This document shows positions 60,613 to 64,000 of a stretch of 64,000 nucleotides of DNA, piece after piece. Origin of the DNA: CAXBCP01 sp963974055 (GTDB lineage Bacteria; Pseudomonadota; Alphaproteobacteria; MPNO01; UBA830); NCBI GenBank assembly GCA_963974055.1, contig CAXBCP010000014.1:54177-118176 (forward strand), read 5' to 3'. The stretch's first letter is position 1. Every line of letters starts with the position of its first letter. A program made the position numbers and the translations under genes. The notes beneath the pieces were generated by a model. That model saw only the letters and a list, made by a program, of their open reading frames with translations. It ran no database searches and was not told the DNA's origin.

Positions 60613-61314
60613 ATGGACTTTCCCGATCCCCTCCTCCACGGTCGCCTGGTAAAGCGTTACAAGCGTTTCATGGCCGACGTCGTCCTCGATTCAGGCGAAA
60701 CGGTTACCGCCCATTGCGCCAATACCGGCGCGATGCTCGGCGTTCAGGAACCGGACTCGGAAGTCTGGCTGTCGCCCGCGCGAAACCCCGACCGCAAGCT
60801 GAAATTCACCTGGGAACTGATACGCATCGGCGACGGGCTGGTGGGCATCAATACCGCGCATCCGAACAAGATCGTTGCCGAAGCCATCGAGGGGGGCCGT
60901 ATCCCCGAACTGACGGGATACGGCACCCTGCGGCGCGAGGTGAAATACGGTAAAAATTCCCGGATCGATATCCTTCTGTCCGAAGACGGCAGACCCGATT
61001 GCTATGTCGAAATAAAGAACGTTCACCTCATGCGCGAGCCCGGCATCGCCGAATTTCCCGATTCCGTCTCGACCCGGGCGGCCAAGCACCAGGGGGAACT
61101 GGCCGACATGGTCAAACAGGGCGCGCGGGCCGTGACCGTGTATTTGTGCCAGCGCGAAGACTGCGAGACCTTCAGGCTGGCCGACGACATCGACCCCGAA
61201 TATGCCGCGGCCGCGGCGGCAGCCCGCAAAACCGGCGTCGAGGCCTTGTGTTATGCCTGCACGCTCACACCGGATGCAATCGCCGTCGATCGGCGTCTTG
61301 AAATATCAACCTGA
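60613..61314 (+). CDS. sfsA: SfsA family protein
   Basis: 233 aa, SfsA fold: LHGRLVKRYKRFMADVVLDSGE, HCANTGAMLG, GINTAHPNKIV, YVEIKNVHL and FPDSVSTRAAKHQGEL are in the family's usual order. The E-x-K-x-V segment recalls endonuclease-type folds, and E. coli SfsA is reported to bind DNA nonspecifically. Cytosolic. AGGGTGGG precedes the start. Confidence 0.94.
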   Translation: MDFPDPLLHGRLVKRYKRFMADVVLDSGETVTAHCANTGAMLGVQEPDSEVWLSPARNPDRKLKFTWELIRIGDGLVGINTAHPNKIVAEAIEGGRIPELTGYGTLRREVKYGKNSRIDILLSEDGRPDCYVEIKNVHLMREPGIAEFPDSVSTRAAKHQGELADMVKQGARAVTVYLCQREDCETFRLADDIDPEYAAAAAAARKTGVEALCYACTLTPDAIAVDRRLEIST

Positions 61315-61330
61315 AACGGGAAATCGCCGA

Positions 61331-62095
61331 ATGCTCGACCTGTACCACGCAAACCATTCCACCTGCAGCCAGAAGGTCCGCCTCTGCATGGCGGAAAAGG
61401 GGCTGGAATACGAAAGCCACCTGATCAACCTGGCGACCAAGGAACAGCTCGACCCCGACTACCTCAGGATCAATCCGAACGGCGTGGTGCCGTCGCTGGT
61501 GCATGACGGGCTGGTGGTGATCGATTCCAGCGTGATCTGCGAATATCTGGACGAGGTATTTCCCGAAAATCCGCTGACGCCCGACAACGCCTATGACCGC
61601 GCCCGAATGCGCAAATGGATGCGTTATATCGAGGAAGTTCCGACCGCCGCCGTGCGTTTTCCGTCCTTCAACATGGCATTTCTGCCGCGGTTCGACGGGC
61701 TCGACGAGGAAAGCTTCCTGCAGGAACAGGCCGACGTGCGGCCGTTGAGAAAGGGCTTTTTCCGCCGCATGGGACCGACCGGGTTTACGGACGAGGATAT
61801 CGAGGAATCCTTCGATCAGATCACGAAAACCGCCGCCCGCATGGACGAAGCCCTGGCCGACGGTCCCTGGCTGCTCGGCGATATGTATACGCTGGCCGAT
61901 GTGATCGTGGCGCCGCTGATCGACCGGATGGCGGACCTTGGGCTTTCGCACCTGTGGGAAGACACGTCGCCGCGCGTTACCGACTGGTACGCACGCATTC
62001 AGGCGCGCCCTGCCTTCGACAAAGCGTTTTATGCCGGTGCCCGGCTCACCGAATTTCTCGATATCCGACCCTGGTCGAAAAACGCCCACGGATAA
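61331..62095 (+). CDS. Glutathione S-transferase family protein
   Basis: 254 aa from ATG 61331, with GGGA upstream. Thioredoxin-fold N-terminal domain: LYHANHSTCSQKVRLCMAEKG (Ser/Cys near residue 10) and VVPSLVHDG (cis-Pro), then IDSSVICEYLDEVF. Helical C-terminal domain with WLLGDMYTLADVIVAPLIDRM. 16 bases after sfsA. Detoxification or maleylacetoacetate-isomerase-like role; not resolved. Confidence 0.92.
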   Translation: MLDLYHANHSTCSQKVRLCMAEKGLEYESHLINLATKEQLDPDYLRINPNGVVPSLVHDGLVVIDSSVICEYLDEVFPENPLTPDNAYDRARMRKWMRYIEEVPTAAVRFPSFNMAFLPRFDGLDEESFLQEQADVRPLRKGFFRRMGPTGFTDEDIEESFDQITKTAARMDEALADGPWLLGDMYTLADVIVAPLIDRMADLGLSHLWEDTSPRVTDWYARIQARPAFDKAFYAGARLTEFLDIRPWSKNAHG

Positions 62096-62218
62096 ATTGC
62101 CGGTATCGCCTCGCCTTTGGGCAATTCCGCGCTATTTACCCTCATACTGGACCCTGACGGTACGAACGCCGTATAAACGGGACACGGAACAGACAATCAC
62201 ACTGATCGACAGGACGAT

Positions 62219-63049
62219 ATGAACGAGACGTTCACAGATTATGACGAAGCCGGGGCCGGCGCACCGTCGGGAATCGTGATTCACGGCCCCGACGAGTTCG
62301 CGGCGATGCGCAAGGCCGGGCGACTGGCCGCCGAATGCCTGGACATGATCGCCGAACATGTCGTGCCGGGCGTCACGACAGACGATCTAAACCGCATCTG
62401 CCACCTGTTCACACTGGATCATGGGGCGGTGCCGGCCCCGCTCGGCTATCGCGGTTTCCCGAAATCGATCTGTACGTCCGTGAACCATGTCGTGTGTCAC
62501 GGCATTCCCGGCGACAAGACCCTTCGCGAAGGCGACGTCGTCAATATCGACGTCACGCCGATCCTTGACGGCTGGTACGGCGATTCATCGCGGATGTATC
62601 CGGTGGGCAAGATCGGCGTAAAGGCGCAGCGCCTGATCGACGTTACCTACGATTCCCTGATGATGGCGATAGATATCGTCAAACCCGGCACCACGCTGGG
62701 CGATATCGGCCACATCATCCAGACCTTTGTCGAAGGCAACCGGTTTTCCGTGGTCCGCGATTTCTGCGGCCACGGGGTCGGCCGCGTTTTCCACACGCCG
62801 CCAAGCGTGCTCCATTACGGCAACCCTGGTGAAGGCATGGCATTGCGCGAAGGCATGATCTTCACGATCGAACCGATGGTGAATGCCGGGCGCCCGGAAA
62901 CTAAAATCCTGGCCGACGGCTGGACCGCCGTCACTAAAGACCGCTCCATGAGCGCCCAGTTCGAACACACGCTCGGCGTCACCGCCGACGGCGTCGAGAT
63001 TTTCACGACCTCGCCGAAGGGTCTGCACAAGCCGCCTTACGGGATCTGA
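62219..63049 (+). CDS. map: Type I methionine aminopeptidase
   Basis: 276 aa. Metal ligands in order: NIDVTPILDGWYGDSS (two Asp), HGVGRVFHTPP (His), TIEPMVNAGR (Glu) and SAQFEHTLGV (Glu). The ICTSVNHVVCHGIP segment is typical. Removes N-terminal Met in the cytosol. N-terminal extension of about 20 residues precedes the usual start; the ATG at 62219 has GGA seven bases upstream. Confidence 0.96.
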   Translation: MNETFTDYDEAGAGAPSGIVIHGPDEFAAMRKAGRLAAECLDMIAEHVVPGVTTDDLNRICHLFTLDHGAVPAPLGYRGFPKSICTSVNHVVCHGIPGDKTLREGDVVNIDVTPILDGWYGDSSRMYPVGKIGVKAQRLIDVTYDSLMMAIDIVKPGTTLGDIGHIIQTFVEGNRFSVVRDFCGHGVGRVFHTPPSVLHYGNPGEGMALREGMIFTIEPMVNAGRPETKILADGWTAVTKDRSMSAQFEHTLGVTADGVEIFTTSPKGLHKPPYGI

Positions 63050-63101
63050 ACACCGCGAAATCCACGACAGCCAGGGCCGGCGCCCCGCCACCGACAGCGC
63101 T

Positions 63102-63120
63102 CTAGGGTCGGGACTCAATT
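63102..63120. repeat. Left terminal inverted repeat of the IS
   Basis: 19 bases, CTAGGGTCGGGACTCAATT. It overlaps the end of the transposase frame. Confidence 0.8.
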
Positions 63121-63875
63121 GAGCCACCAAATCAGGGTTGCGGCGATGAGTACGGCGGACATGAATGTGTCTGCGCGTTTGTCGTAGCGTGTTGCGATCC
63201 TGCGGAAGTCCTTGAGGCGGCAGAACATGCGTTCGATGATGTTGCGCGCCTTGTAGGCGTTTCGGTCGTACGAGTGGGGGTGCTTTCGGGTTGGATTGGG
63301 CGGGATGACGGGTTCGCATCCGCGCTCGGTGAGCCAGTCCCGGAGTTTTCTGGCGTCGTAGGCCCGGTCGGCGAGCAGCCTGGCCGGCGTCGGGATGCGT
63401 TCCAGCATGGTGGCTGCGCCGACCAGGTCGTGGACGTTGCCCGGCGTCAGGGTGAAGGCGACCGGGCGGCCATGCTGATCCGTCAGGGCGTGAACCTTAG
63501 TCGTCCGTCCGCCGCGCGATCGGCCGATGGCGTTCCTGAAGTCCCCCCTTTTGCGCCGGCTGCCGAGCGATGCGCCTTGATATGGGTGGAATCCACCGCT
63601 GCCGCGCCGATCACGCCGCTCGAGCCGGTCAGGGCGTAGAACACGTCCTCCCAGACCCCTTGCTTGCTCCAGCGGTTGAAGCGGTTGTAGACCGTCGTGT
63701 AGGGGCCGTACTCTTCCGGACAATCGCGCCAGCGCGCCCCGGTCTTCAGCATGTGGATGATGCCCGAAATCACCCGGCGGTCATCGACCCGGTGAGCCCC
63801 GCGTCGCCCGCTCGGCAACCACGGTTCAATCTGGGCCCATTCTTCGTCGCTCAACCAAAAAAGATGCCTTGCCAT
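63115..63875 (-). CDS. IS5-family transposase, two frames joined by -1 frameshift
   Basis: First frame 63875-63483 (GGAGG before ATG) carries FWLSDEEWAQIEPWLP, DRRVISGIIHMLKTGARWRDCPEEYGPY and the first catalytic Asp in AAAVDSTHIKAHR. Second frame runs to 63115 and carries GGRTTKVHALTDQHG, the second Asp in LLADRAYDARKL, and NIIERMFCRLKDFRR with the R-x3-E-x6-K signature. The frames join at A-AAA-GGG-GGG (about 63548-63557) by a -1 slip. Fused length is about 253 aa. DDE residues are intact, so the element may be active. Confidence 0.88.
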
Positions 63876-63933
63876 TCAAACCTCCTTGCCTCTGAAAGTT
63901 TGAATCACAAATAACCCGATTCAGGAATCCCCT

Positions 63934-63952
63934 AATTGAGTACCGACCCTAG
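63934..63952. repeat. Right terminal inverted repeat of the IS
   Basis: AATTGAGTACCGACCCTAG, complement of the left end with one mismatch. Confidence 0.8.
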
Positions 63953-64000
63953 AGCGTTTCCTGTTTTGAATGAATCGTATGGGATTCCGTCGAATCGGGA
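63953..64000. repeat. Intergenic repeat remnant at the IS right flank
   Basis: AGAGCGTTTCCTGTTTTGAA and a GATTC-CGTC-GAATC hairpin follow the element. The TCTAGAGCGTTT string resembles dispersed intergenic repeats of alphaproteobacteria. Only one copy is in the window. Confidence 0.4.

Larger units (their letters stand above)
63102..63952. mobile_element. IS5-family (IS427-like) insertion sequence
   Basis: About 850 bases bounded by imperfect inverted repeats, CTAGGGTCGGGACTCAATT (63102-63120) and AATTGAGTACCGACCCTAG (63934-63952), which differ at one base. The transposase reads on the minus strand. The target seems to be a TA within TCTAGAGC: removing the element leaves GCTCTAGAGC, a palindrome, at the junction (flanks GCTCTA and TAGAGC). 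This fits the TA duplication of IS5-family elements. Confidence 0.85.

Noticed and set aside
1..64000. CRISPR array, tRNA or rRNA genes
   Set aside because: No regularly spaced direct repeats, cloverleaf-like segments or rRNA-like stretches were seen in the gaps.

Overview
The window looks like a high-GC alphaproteobacterial chromosome segment, most likely from a free-living Rhodospirillales- or Rhizobiales-type organism. This is inferred from the folE-hisI pairing, a ChvI/ChvG-like two-component pair, response regulators ending in a FGPDRRR-type tail, many ATGA/GTGA-coupled genes, TRAP and ABC uptake systems, and an IS5-family element inserted in a TCTAGAGC palindrome of the kind seen in alphaproteobacterial intergenic repeats. 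No rRNA, tRNA or CRISPR array was seen. Gene density is ordinary. The only clearly off-composition stretch is an AT-rich gap near 23.0-23.4 kb.

Layout. 0-12.7 kb: the 3' part of a multi-PAS hybrid histidine kinase, then mostly single metabolic genes (quinone oxidoreductase, tartrate-dehydratase-like enolase, VOC protein, DUF924, class II aldolase, beta-helix protein, GFA protein, cytochrome b561, RidA-like protein, EamA exporter, S1C protease lipoprotein). 12.9-21.3 kb: two uptake systems on the minus strand, a NitT/TauT-type ABC operon with a strong hairpin after the binding-protein gene, and a dctP-dctQ-dctM TRAP operon that runs into a divergent GroEL paralogue with no GroES. 21.3-28.2 kb: a single-domain receiver, a ribbon-helix-helix/YfbU fusion with an AT-rich palindrome-laden upstream region, a GmhB-like phosphatase, an unknown secreted protein, a second GFA protein and a Tat-exported PhoX-type phosphatase. 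28.2-33.4 kb: a tightly coupled molybdopterin oxidoreductase operon (catalytic subunit, fused FeS/membrane-anchor subunit, 4-TM protein). 33.5-37.5 kb: receiver, CBS-pair protein, folE, hisI, MetE-like enzyme and DUF2786.

37.5-53.0 kb is a catabolic block. It holds an SDR, a Rieske oxygenase, a TauD-like dioxygenase, an MHYT hybrid kinase, an orphan form-II CoxL-type molybdenum hydroxylase and, divergent from it, SDR-HyuA-HyuB-hydroxyisobutyrate-dehydrogenase-like and three cupins, two of which are a tandem duplication with a near-identical core. Together they suggest a pathway for an unidentified cyclic or N-heterocyclic/aromatic compound: hydroxylation or oxygenation, ATP-dependent ring or amide opening by HyuAB, redox steps and a cupin step. 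The substrate cannot be read from the sequence. This block and the molybdoenzyme operon are the best candidates for undescribed biology here.

53.1-64.0 kb: a lipoprotein-response regulator-sensor kinase operon, small lipoproteins and unknowns, dienelactone hydrolase with a glycosyltransferase, a CinA-N-like protein, sfsA, a GST, map, and an IS5-family (IS427-like) insertion sequence with recognisable terminal inverted repeats and a -1 frameshift between its two reading frames.
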